Source: Caulobacter sp. CCH9-E1
GTDB taxonomy: Bacteria > Pseudomonadota > Alphaproteobacteria > Caulobacterales > Caulobacteraceae
Direction: 5' to 3'
DNA length: 38,126 nucleotides
Assembly: GCF_001556515.1 (NCBI RefSeq)
Contig: NZ_LSJA01000086.1
Location: 1-38,126 of the forward strand
Shown here in pieces: positions 31,723-38,126 of the stretch. Both the position numbers and the translations under genes were made by a program. How positions within the stretch are numbered: the stretch's first letter is position 1; each line of letters begins with the position of its first letter. The notes under the pieces were generated by a model that did no database searches, had not been told where the DNA came from, and saw only the letters and a list, made by a program, of their open reading frames with translations.

Positions 31723-32130
31723 TCAGGTTTTCAGGCTAAAGAGGTTTGCCTGCGTGTCGGGATCGGCGCTGGCTTCGCCAGCGCGTTCCTGGAGCCAACG
31801 GGTGTAAGTCTCGAGGGATGTCGTTGTTTCCTGACCTCGAGACGCCTTCACCTCAAGGCCATCTTCGCCGTACATGTCGCGCAGCTTCGCCACCGCCTCC
31901 AAGGCCGTCGCCGCCTGTCGTGGCGACATGTCCGCCACATCGCTAAGCTGGGAACCATTCTGTTCGCCTGATCGCCGCCGGCGGTGGTCCTTATCGAGCG
32001 CTGGGTTCCCTGCTTCCTGGGCTTGGTCACGCGGACTTAGCCCGGATGTCCTTTCGACGCGGGTCGTCGTGGACTGGCGTAACGCGTGCGCGGCCGCCAG
32101 CAGCGCGCCCAGCGGGGATGAAGAGGTCAT
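31723..32130 (-). CDS. Small hypothetical protein
   Basis: A 135-residue protein of unknown function. It is polar, with a basic stretch near the middle (DKDHRRRRSGEQNG), a predicted helical segment (SPRQAATALEAVAKLRDMYG) and an acidic, Gln-rich tail. There is no signal peptide, membrane helix or recognised domain. The ATG at 32130 has GGTGG upstream; a TTG-initiated extension to 32157 is less likely. It is convergent with the ABC exporter. Its amino-acid balance looks more natural than the Arg-rich antisense frames, which is the main reason for calling it. Confidence 0.55.
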   Translation of the reverse strand: MTSSSPLGALLAAAHALRQSTTTRVERTSGLSPRDQAQEAGNPALDKDHRRRRSGEQNGSQLSDVADMSPRQAATALEAVAKLRDMYGEDGLEVKASRGQETTTSLETYTRWLQERAGEASADPDTQANLFSLKT

Positions 32131-32289
32131 CAAGCCACCTACAGCTAACGAGGCCAATCGATACGAAGCTGGTCACTCAGCGCTTCTTGAGTGCGCCGGC
32201 AGGCTGGCAGTACGGTTTGCTCGCCCGGTCCAGCCTTCCCGCAAGCTGGTGGGAGCGAAAGCCGCAGTGCGCCTTAACTGTCGTTGGCG

Positions 32290-33675
32290 TCATGGTTTGG
32301 CGGCCGGCTCGCCGCCCAAGGCCATATAGAGAACCATTTGGGCGTTCAGCTGATCGAAGCGGTTTTGAAGGACGGCGTTCTGGGCTACGCGCCGCCGCTC
32401 TTGAGCGTCCAAGACCGTTCTCAGCGGTATAGCTCCGGCATTGTACTGTTGGGCGTACAGGCTCTCGGCCTGGCGGGCGGCGGACAGTTCGCGAGCGAGC
32501 TGCTCACCTTGCGTCAGGGTCACGGCTCTGTTGGAAAGCGCGTTCTCGGTATCGCGCAGCGCATCGTAGAAGGTTTGCCGGAACTGTTCGGCCGCGAGCT
32601 CATAGTCGACCTTCGCCACGCCGACGGACAACCGAGCGCGACGGGCGTCGAGGAACGGAAAGCTCACCCCTCCGGTCAAGCCCACGCTCGGTGCGCGAAG
32701 AACGTTGCTGAGCGCGCTGCTGACGCCGCCGGCCGAGCCGGTGAGCGTAAGGCGGGGATAGGTGTCGGCCAGCGCCGCGTCTTGCGCGGCCAGCGCGCGG
32801 CGAAGCCTAGCCTGCGCTGCTGCAAGGTCGGGACGTCGGACCAGCAGGTCCGACGGGAGTCCCGCTGGGATTTCGGGCAGGTTGGCCATCGGGAGCGCCT
32901 TCGGCTCCGGTCCGTTATAGACGTGCTCGCCCAGCAGCGCCGCGAGAGCGTTTCGCGCCTCGGCGCGCGCTTGCTCAAGCCGAATGCGCTGGGCTTCTTG
33001 CGATGCAATGCTCTGCTCTGCGTCCTTCATCTCGACAGCCGATACCGCTCCGGCCTGATACCGGCGGGCGACGAGGTCGAAAGTGCGTTGGGCGTTCATC
33101 AAACTCTGGTCGCCGAGCGCCAGGCGCTCGTTGGCCAGCGCCAGCTGCCACCAGGCGCTCGCCGCCGAGCCGACCAAGGCCAGGCGCGTGGCCTCCAGAT
33201 CCTGCTGGCTGGCTTGGGCCTCCCAACGCTCCATGTCCCGCTGAGCCGCCAGGCGGCCAAAGAGGTCCAGCTCCCAACTCGTCGTGATCGCGGCGCTTGA
33301 GGACAATGACGAGGCTCGTCCGCCCGTCACCGGTGCGCTCAGGCCATGGGAGACATCCGCGGCGATGGTTGGCTTCAAGCGCTGGCTGGCTAGGTCCAGC
33401 GACAGGCGCGCGCGCTTGAGACGAAGGCCGGCGGCGGCGAGGCTGGGGTTGTGCGCGGTTACCTGGTCGATGAGCCGGTCCAGGCGCGGGTCGCCGAGCG
33501 TCTTCCACCACTTCGTCGGCCGTGGCGCGGCTTCGGACGGCGCGGTCGCCCGCCATGTCGGCGCGGTGATCGTCGCGGGAGGGGTATAGGCGGTATGGGG
33601 GGCGAGGGCGCACCCCGCCAAGAGGACGGTGATCGGCAGGAGCGCCGCCGAATGGCGAAGACCGAGAATCGTCAT
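32290..33675 (-). CDS. Outer-membrane efflux lipoprotein, NodT/OprM family
   Basis: A 461-residue outer-membrane channel protein of RND- or MacAB-type efflux systems. The lipobox VLLAGC has Cys22 as the lipidation site. Two repeats of the TolC-like fold are evident (WWKTLGDPRLDRLIDQVTAHNPSL as the first, about residues 55-245; LPSDLLVRRPDLAAAQARL starting the second near 280). It forms a trimeric channel across the outer membrane. It starts 2 bp after the macB stop, so all three efflux components are in one operon. The substrate is not evident; macrolides, peptides and siderophores are known for related systems. Confidence 0.9.
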   Translation of the reverse strand: MTILGLRHSAALLPITVLLAGCALAPHTAYTPPATITAPTWRATAPSEAAPRPTKWWKTLGDPRLDRLIDQVTAHNPSLAAAGLRLKRARLSLDLASQRLKPTIAADVSHGLSAPVTGGRASSLSSSAAITTSWELDLFGRLAAQRDMERWEAQASQQDLEATRLALVGSAASAWWQLALANERLALGDQSLMNAQRTFDLVARRYQAGAVSAVEMKDAEQSIASQEAQRIRLEQARAEARNALAALLGEHVYNGPEPKALPMANLPEIPAGLPSDLLVRRPDLAAAQARLRRALAAQDAALADTYPRLTLTGSAGGVSSALSNVLRAPSVGLTGGVSFPFLDARRARLSVGVAKVDYELAAEQFRQTFYDALRDTENALSNRAVTLTQGEQLARELSAARQAESLYAQQYNAGAIPLRTVLDAQERRRVAQNAVLQNRFDQLNAQMVLYMALGGEPAAKP

Positions 33676-33677
33676 GG

Positions 33678-35621
33678 CTAGACTCTGCTGAGTGCGTCGA
33701 TGGGATCGAGGCGCGCGGCGTTACGGGCGGGCAGGTAGCCGAAGGCCACGCCGATGAGGGTGGAGCAGGCGAAAGCCGCGACGATGGAGAGCGGCGAGAA
33801 CTGCATAACCAGTCCAGATCCGACCGCCGCCAGAAGGCCGGCGACGCCGAGCGCCAAGGCGATGCCAAGGGCGCCGCCAAGCAGGCAAATCAGCACCGCC
33901 TCGATCAAGAACTGTTGCAAGATGTCCGCGCGCCGCGCGCCGACCGCCATGCGAAGTCCGATTTCGGCGGTGCGTTCGGTGACGGAGACAAGCATGATGT
34001 TCATCACGCCGATGCCGCCGACCGCCAAGGATATGACGGCGATGGAACTGATCAGCAGCGTCATCGTCGCGGCTGTCTTTTCGATCATCTTGCGGATTTG
34101 GTCGTTGTTGCTGATGAAGAAGTCCTTCTTGCCGTGGCGCATCGTCATCAATTGGGTGACGGCGCCTTGCGCCGCGGCGACCGGAGACTGGTCGGATACG
34201 CGGACCGTCACGCTGCTCAGGTGAGAAACGCCCAGCATCCTGGTCATCACGGTGGTGTACGGCGCATAGATCGCCAGGCTGGAGTCGCGTCCGCCGGACG
34301 GCTTTCGCTGGATGACGCCGACAACTCTAGCCGGGGTCTGGCCCAGCATGATCGTCTGGCCGATGGCGGCCTCGCCGTGGGCGAAAAGAGCCTTGCGCGC
34401 GTTGTTGTCGAGCACGACGTCCTGTCGAATGCTCGCGACCGCTTCTGCGTCGAAGCCACGGCCTTCGGCGAACTTCAAGCCCTTGACCCGGAAGAAGTCG
34501 GCGCCCACGCCTGAGACCTCGGCGTTGGCCGTCACGCCTCGATAACGCGCGGCGACTGTCGTGAAGACACCAGGCGTCACGCTGTCGACGTAGGGCTGTT
34601 TCCTCAGCGCCTCGACGTCCGAGGGCGTTAACGTCTCGACCTTGTTCGCCTCGAGATCGCCGAAGTCCTTGCCGGGATAGAGATCGAGGGTGTTGGTCCC
34701 CAAGTCCGAGATCTGCTTCATGATCTGGCTGCGCGATCCGTTGCCGATCGCCACCACCGACACCACCGAGGCGATGCCGATGATCACGCCGAGCATCGTC
34801 AAAAGCGTCCGCAGCTTGTGGGCGGACATCGCGATCAGCGCCAGTTGGAAGCTCTCCGCGAGCTGGTGAATGGCGGCCAGTCTGAGCTTGCGCGCCAGGA
34901 CCGGACGAAGCGCGGCGCTAGGCTCCGGAGCGCGGCGGCCTCGGTCGGCCACGATACGGCCGTCGCTGATCTCGATGACGCGCGGCGCGTGTTTCGCCAC
35001 CGACATGTCGTGGGTCACCAAGATGATCGTATGGCCTTCGGCGTGCAGATCCCGCAAGATCTCCATCACCTTTTCGCCGCTGGCGCGATCGAGCGCCCCG
35101 GTCGGCTCGTCGGCCAGGATGATCTCGCCGCCATTGATCAGGGCCCGGGCGATCGACACGCGCTGCTGCTGACCGCCCGAGAGCTGGCTTGGCCGATGCG
35201 AGAGGCGTTCGCCAAGGCCTAGGCGGAGCAGCAGGTCGCGGGCGCGCGCGCGCCGCGTCTCGCGCGTGTCGCCCGCATAGATCGCGGGGGTTTCGACATT
35301 GGCGATCGCGCTCATCGCGGCCAGCAGATGGTAGCGTTGGAAGATGAAGCCGAACCGCTCGCGACGAAGCGCGGCTAAGTCATCCGGCCCAAGCGCCGCC
35401 GTATCCCGACCGGCAATCTGGTAGGTCCCCGCCGTGGGGCGGTCCAGACAGCCCAGGATATTCATCAGGGTCGACTTGCCCGATCCTGAGGCGCCGACAA
35501 TGGCGACCATTTCGCCCGCGCGAATCTCAAGATCGACGCCGCTGAGGGCCGAGAACACGCCATCCCCGGTGGGATAGTCGCGCCCTACGCCGACCAGGCG
35601 AAGGAGGGGCGGGGCGTCCAT
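33678..35621 (-). CDS. macB: MacB-type ABC transporter (ATPase plus FtsX permease)
   Basis: A 647-residue fusion of an N-terminal ATPase and a C-terminal four-helix FtsX-like permease. The ATPase has Walker A GASGSGKS (43-50), Q-loop FQRYHLL, signature LSGGQQQR and Walker B IILADEPTGALD. The first transmembrane helix is near residue 270-295 (LTMLGVIIGIASVVSVVAIG), followed by a large periplasmic domain (GVTANAEVSGVGADFFRVKG), then three more helices near the C-terminus. MacB is a mechanotransmission exporter driving a MacA-TolC assembly. It shares one base with the macA stop (TGATG). Its substrate range here is unknown; an organism-specific name may be better than macB. Confidence 0.92.
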   Translation of the reverse strand: MDAPPLLRLVGVGRDYPTGDGVFSALSGVDLEIRAGEMVAIVGASGSGKSTLMNILGCLDRPTAGTYQIAGRDTAALGPDDLAALRRERFGFIFQRYHLLAAMSAIANVETPAIYAGDTRETRRARARDLLLRLGLGERLSHRPSQLSGGQQQRVSIARALINGGEIILADEPTGALDRASGEKVMEILRDLHAEGHTIILVTHDMSVAKHAPRVIEISDGRIVADRGRRAPEPSAALRPVLARKLRLAAIHQLAESFQLALIAMSAHKLRTLLTMLGVIIGIASVVSVVAIGNGSRSQIMKQISDLGTNTLDLYPGKDFGDLEANKVETLTPSDVEALRKQPYVDSVTPGVFTTVAARYRGVTANAEVSGVGADFFRVKGLKFAEGRGFDAEAVASIRQDVVLDNNARKALFAHGEAAIGQTIMLGQTPARVVGVIQRKPSGGRDSSLAIYAPYTTVMTRMLGVSHLSSVTVRVSDQSPVAAAQGAVTQLMTMRHGKKDFFISNNDQIRKMIEKTAATMTLLISSIAVISLAVGGIGVMNIMLVSVTERTAEIGLRMAVGARRADILQQFLIEAVLICLLGGALGIALALGVAGLLAAVGSGLVMQFSPLSIVAAFACSTLIGVAFGYLPARNAARLDPIDALSRV

Positions 35622-36811
35622 CAGAAGCCGCCCATGAAGGCCGCCGCCGGATCGATGCTGTCACCGGCTACGGTTTCGCCAACCACCACCTTGTCGCCCT
35701 CGGTCAGTCCATCGACGACCTCCACCGAGACCTTGTTGTTGAGGCCAATGCGAATAGGGCGTGTGGCGATCTTGCCTTTGGCCAGTTCGACCCGCACAGG
35801 ATAGCGTCCGTCGGACAGGCGTGGCCCCAGCGCGGTGGCGGGAATCCTCAGCACCCCGCGCTTGGACGCCAGGATAATCGAGACCTGCGTGGTCATCATC
35901 GCGCGCAAGCGGCCATCCGGATTGGGGACCTCAAGCAACGCGCTGTAATAGATGGCCGAGGCCGCCGGCGCGCCCTGCGTCGCCGCGCCGGAGGCTGGTC
36001 CCAGTTCATTGACGATCGTATCGGGAACCGCCTGCACCTGGGTGAGGCGCGCATGGTAGGCCCTGTCCGGATCGCCAAGGATGGTGAAGCGAGCCAACTG
36101 ACCCGGCTTGACCTTGATGACGTCGGCCTCGGAAACGTTGGCCTTGACGCGCATGGTGTCGAGCCTGGCCAACACCACGATGGTCGGGACCGACAGAGCC
36201 GAGCTGACCGTTTGGCCCTGTTTGGTGGCGACCGACACCACCACCCCATCGATCGGCGCGACGATGCGGGTGTAGCCAAGATTGACTTCCGCGTTGGCGA
36301 CGCTGACGCTGGCCTGGCGAACCTGGGCCTGGGCCGAGATCACGGCGGCGCGGGCGCTTTTGAGGTCCGCCTCGGCCATCTCGAAGTCGGCTTGCGATGT
36401 CGCCAGGCCCGGGCCCATGTCCTGCTGACGTTTGAACGCGAGTTCGGCGCGGGCCAGCGCGGCTTGGCGGGCGGTCTCCTGGGCCTTGGCGTTGGCGAGC
36501 TCCGCGCGCGCGACGCTTAGGGCGTTGGTCTGAGGCTGGGGGTCGATCTGAGCGATAAGGTCGCCCTTTCGCACGCGCTGGCCCAGCGTGACCTCGAGCG
36601 TCTGAACTTGGCCAGACACCTGGGCGCCCACGCCGACAAGTTGGCTTGGCTCAAGCTTGCCATTGGCGATGACGGCGTCCTCGATATCGCCTCGGCTGAC
36701 GACGGCCGTAAGAAGTTCAGGCGACTTATGGGAGGCGAGCACCGTTCGAATTGACACGGCGCCGACGGCGATCACGGTGAGGACGGCGCCGATGATCATG
36801 CGACGTTTCAT
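35621..36811 (-). CDS. macA: MacA-type periplasmic adaptor protein
   Basis: A 396-residue membrane fusion protein. One N-terminal membrane segment (IIGAVLTVIAVGAVSI) is followed by the biotinyl-lipoyl half (VVSRGDIEDAVIANGKLEPSQ), a long alpha-hairpin (about residues 100-170, rich in Ala, Gln and Leu), the second lipoyl half (NLGYTRIVAPIDGVVVSV) and beta-barrel and membrane-proximal domains. It links the MacB inner-membrane pump to the outer-membrane lipoprotein. It is the first gene of the operon, with ATG 36811. The adaptor, pump and channel form a complete tripartite system. No regulator is adjacent on this strand. Confidence 0.92.
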   Translation of the reverse strand: MKRRMIIGAVLTVIAVGAVSIRTVLASHKSPELLTAVVSRGDIEDAVIANGKLEPSQLVGVGAQVSGQVQTLEVTLGQRVRKGDLIAQIDPQPQTNALSVARAELANAKAQETARQAALARAELAFKRQQDMGPGLATSQADFEMAEADLKSARAAVISAQAQVRQASVSVANAEVNLGYTRIVAPIDGVVVSVATKQGQTVSSALSVPTIVVLARLDTMRVKANVSEADVIKVKPGQLARFTILGDPDRAYHARLTQVQAVPDTIVNELGPASGAATQGAPAASAIYYSALLEVPNPDGRLRAMMTTQVSIILASKRGVLRIPATALGPRLSDGRYPVRVELAKGKIATRPIRIGLNNKVSVEVVDGLTEGDKVVVGETVAGDSIDPAAAFMGGF

Positions 36812-36896
36812 GGCGCAGGTGATGCTCCAGAATTAGGGCGTGCGGGGATGGGCTGACTTTCGCGGGCGGCGGCAGGCTTGGATCTGGATCTGGCGG

Positions 36897-36921
36897 CGCC
36901 GCTGGCCTAGAGCCAGCGGCG
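36897..36921. terminator. Hairpin after the 36932-37480 gene
   Basis: CGCCGCTGGC-CTAGA-GCCAGCGGCG gives a perfect 10-bp stem and 5-base loop, 10 bp past the stop of the small exported-protein gene on the minus strand. It has no T-run and is a likely terminator or insulator before the macA promoter. Confidence 0.6.
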
Positions 36922-36931
36922 TAAGGCCCGC

Positions 36932-37480
36932 TTATCGAGGCGCTTCGCATCCCTTGGCGATAAGCATGCCGCGCAGAAAGCCGCGGCGGGCCACGCCCGC
37001 CGTGATGGCGTTCTCCAAGCGACGGTCCGCGGACGCCGCGCCCGAGACCTGCCGCACCAAACCGCGGAAAGGAATGATGCTGTCCACCAGCATCTTGCCG
37101 CCTTCTTCGGCCATTTTGCCGGGGCTGCTCTTGGGTTTGTCGCCGGCGTCGAAATCGGGGCCAAGCGCTTCGTTCAAGGCGGCGATTTCGGCCTCGATCG
37201 CCTTGCAGCTTTCGAGGTCCTTCAAGCCGTAGGGCGCGTCGCGAGCTTTTTGGAGGGGAGCCGGAATCTCAATCTTGGCCACGCCCAGATCGCGGGCGGG
37301 CTGGGAGCCAATGTCCATGGCCTTCTTGCGCGCCTCACCCGAACCGCCCGCCTTCGGCGTTTCGGCGGTCTTGGAGGCGTTCTCGGCGGGCGTCTCCGCC
37401 TTGGCCTGAGCGAGGGCGGGTCCGGCGAGGATCGCCACGGTGGTCAGCAGCGAGAAGAATGCATATTTTTTCAGAGCCAT
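36932..37480 (-). CDS. Exported hypothetical protein
   Basis: A 182-residue protein with a clear signal peptide (about residues 1-25, ending GPALAQA), then a low-complexity linker rich in Ala, Glu, Lys and Thr, and a C-terminal domain of about 100 residues. Two Cys remain in the mature part (ESCKAIE and AKGCEAPR) and could form a disulfide, as expected for a periplasmic protein. A hydrophobic segment (MLVDSIIPFRGLVRQVSGA) may bind membrane. No family was recognised. The ATG at 37480 is preferred; an in-frame GTG precedes it. It ends in its own hairpin, so it is probably transcribed separately from macAB. Confidence 0.7.
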   Translation of the reverse strand: MALKKYAFFSLLTTVAILAGPALAQAKAETPAENASKTAETPKAGGSGEARKKAMDIGSQPARDLGVAKIEIPAPLQKARDAPYGLKDLESCKAIEAEIAALNEALGPDFDAGDKPKSSPGKMAEEGGKMLVDSIIPFRGLVRQVSGAASADRRLENAITAGVARRGFLRGMLIAKGCEAPR

Positions 37481-37483
37481 CAC

Positions 37484-37848
37484 ATGGTCCGTATTTATAG
37501 ATTATTGGCGGTGAGCCTATTTTCTAGGCGTCGATCCAAGTAAACTTCTCATCAAATTTAACAGAAGATCGATTTTCGCCCGGGGTTCGACTATGAAGGC
37601 GCGCGATGTGTTGTCGGGCTAGGCCGGGCTTGGAGGGCGTCATTGGTCTAATTTGGCCGCTATTTTGGCGTGCTCTTTCGGTGGGCGCGGCCAGCGTTAG
37701 CGTCGGAGGCGCCGGCGAAGCTGTTATGAGGCGGCGTCGTTGTGCAGGTATGGAGCGTTGGTGGAGTGACTGTGGAGGCGGTCAACTTCCTCTTTGTCGG
37801 GAAGGAGAAAGCTCTAAGACCTGGAGCGCTTACAACGCGGCGGTCCAA
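37484..37848. other. Intergenic region before the LysR gene
   Basis: 365 bp between divergent genes, with an AT-rich patch at about 37490-37570 that probably holds the promoter of the exported-protein gene. The open frame that runs into the LysR coding sequence from 37606 has no recognisable N-terminal domain. Confidence 0.45.
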
Positions 37849-38109
37849 ATGTTGCAAGAGTTTGACCTCAATCTCCTGACGACTTTGCATAGCCTCATCG
37901 TCACGCGCAGTGTCACACTTTCCGCCCAGCGCCTGGGTGTCAGTCAGCCGGCCGTCAGCCGTTCGCTGGGTCGGTTGCGCGAGCTTCTCAACGACCCGCT
38001 CCTGATCAAGACCAATAGCGGCATGGCCCTAACCCATCGCGCCAAGTCCCTTGAGGCGCCCCTCTGCCGCTGGTTGATCCTCCCTCGTTTCAGTGGACAC
38101 CCATGCTAG
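37849..38109 (+). pseudogene. LysR-family regulator, truncated after the DNA-binding domain
   Basis: From ATG 37849 the product reads as a textbook LysR N-terminus: FDLNLLTTLHSLIVTRSVTL, then SAQRLGVSQPAVSRSLGRLR and ELLNDPLLIK. The recognition helix is intact. After KSLEAPLCRWL (near 38074) the sequence leaves the family pattern (ILPRFSGHPC) and stops at 38107-38109, so only about 76 of the usual 300 residues remain. The break coincides with a sequence that resembles an insertion-element end. It may make a DNA-binding fragment with no ligand domain, or be inactive. If the break is a natural variant rather than an insertion, the rest of the gene might lie beyond the window. Confidence 0.65.
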
Positions 38110-38126
38110 CTTTTCGGAGCTGGAGA
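38075..38126. mobile_element. Possible left end of an insertion sequence
   Basis: TGATCCTCCCTCGTTTCAG, followed by TGGACACCCATGC, starts exactly where LysR homology ends. A terminal TGA with a C-rich run and a GTGGACAC block is the style of IS3-family ends. Only 52 bp are visible and the other end is outside the window. Confidence 0.35.

Noticed and set aside
1..38126. CRISPR arrays, tRNA or rRNA genes, riboswitches
   Set aside because: No regularly spaced repeats, no cloverleaf-like or conserved RNA segments were recognised by eye; a covariance-model scan would settle this.

Overview
The window looks like chromosomal DNA of a Caulobacter-type alphaproteobacterium. Base composition is uniformly high in GC, there are three large TonB-dependent outer-membrane receptors, several exported enzymes carry twin-arginine-like leaders, and genes are packed with ATGA or TGATG stop/start overlaps. 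This placement is inferred from style and protein families, not from a marker gene. No tRNA, rRNA, CRISPR array or complete mobile element was seen.

Layout. (1) 161-5131, minus strand: a coupled four-gene siderophore operon (receptor, Fes-like esterase, IroE-like esterase, DUF4198 periplasmic protein) behind a Fur-box-like palindrome. (2) 5221-6179: gene debris, namely a broken tyrosine phosphatase joined to the C-terminus of a P-type cation ATPase. (3) 6180-10730, minus strand: a complete agmatine deiminase operon (putrescine carbamoyltransferase, APC permease, agmatine deiminase, carbamate kinase) in the order known from lactic acid bacteria, with a divergent regulator made of two fused TetR units (11142-12443). 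(4) 12619-18226, plus strand: a TonB receptor followed by two Tat-type PhoD phosphatases. (5) 18227-18780: more debris (aldo/keto reductase and alpha/beta hydrolase scraps). (6) 18781-29601: a dimethylformamidase-like hydrolase, class III aminotransferase, PfkB kinase, class II aldolase, TonB receptor, TetR regulator, MFS transporter and cytochrome P450. (7) 29892-31682: an ABC exporter. (8) 32290-36811, minus strand: a MacA-MacB-NodT tripartite efflux operon, flanked by two small unknown genes. (9) 37849 to the end: a LysR regulator that breaks off at what may be an insertion-sequence end.

The most interesting feature is region 6. Five copies of a 14-bp palindrome (consensus ATAGYNAAAACTAT; AAACTA is present in all five) lie only in promoter regions: before the hydrolase, in the 79-bp gap between the divergent aminotransferase and kinase genes, before the TonB receptor, and twice between the TetR and MFS genes. 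This marks about 11 kb of separately transcribed genes as one probable TetR regulon. A reasonable inference is an uptake-and-degradation route for an unidentified nitrogen-containing compound: outer-membrane import, inner-membrane transport, P450 oxidation, amide hydrolysis, transamination, phosphorylation and aldol cleavage. The substrate cannot be read from the sequence.
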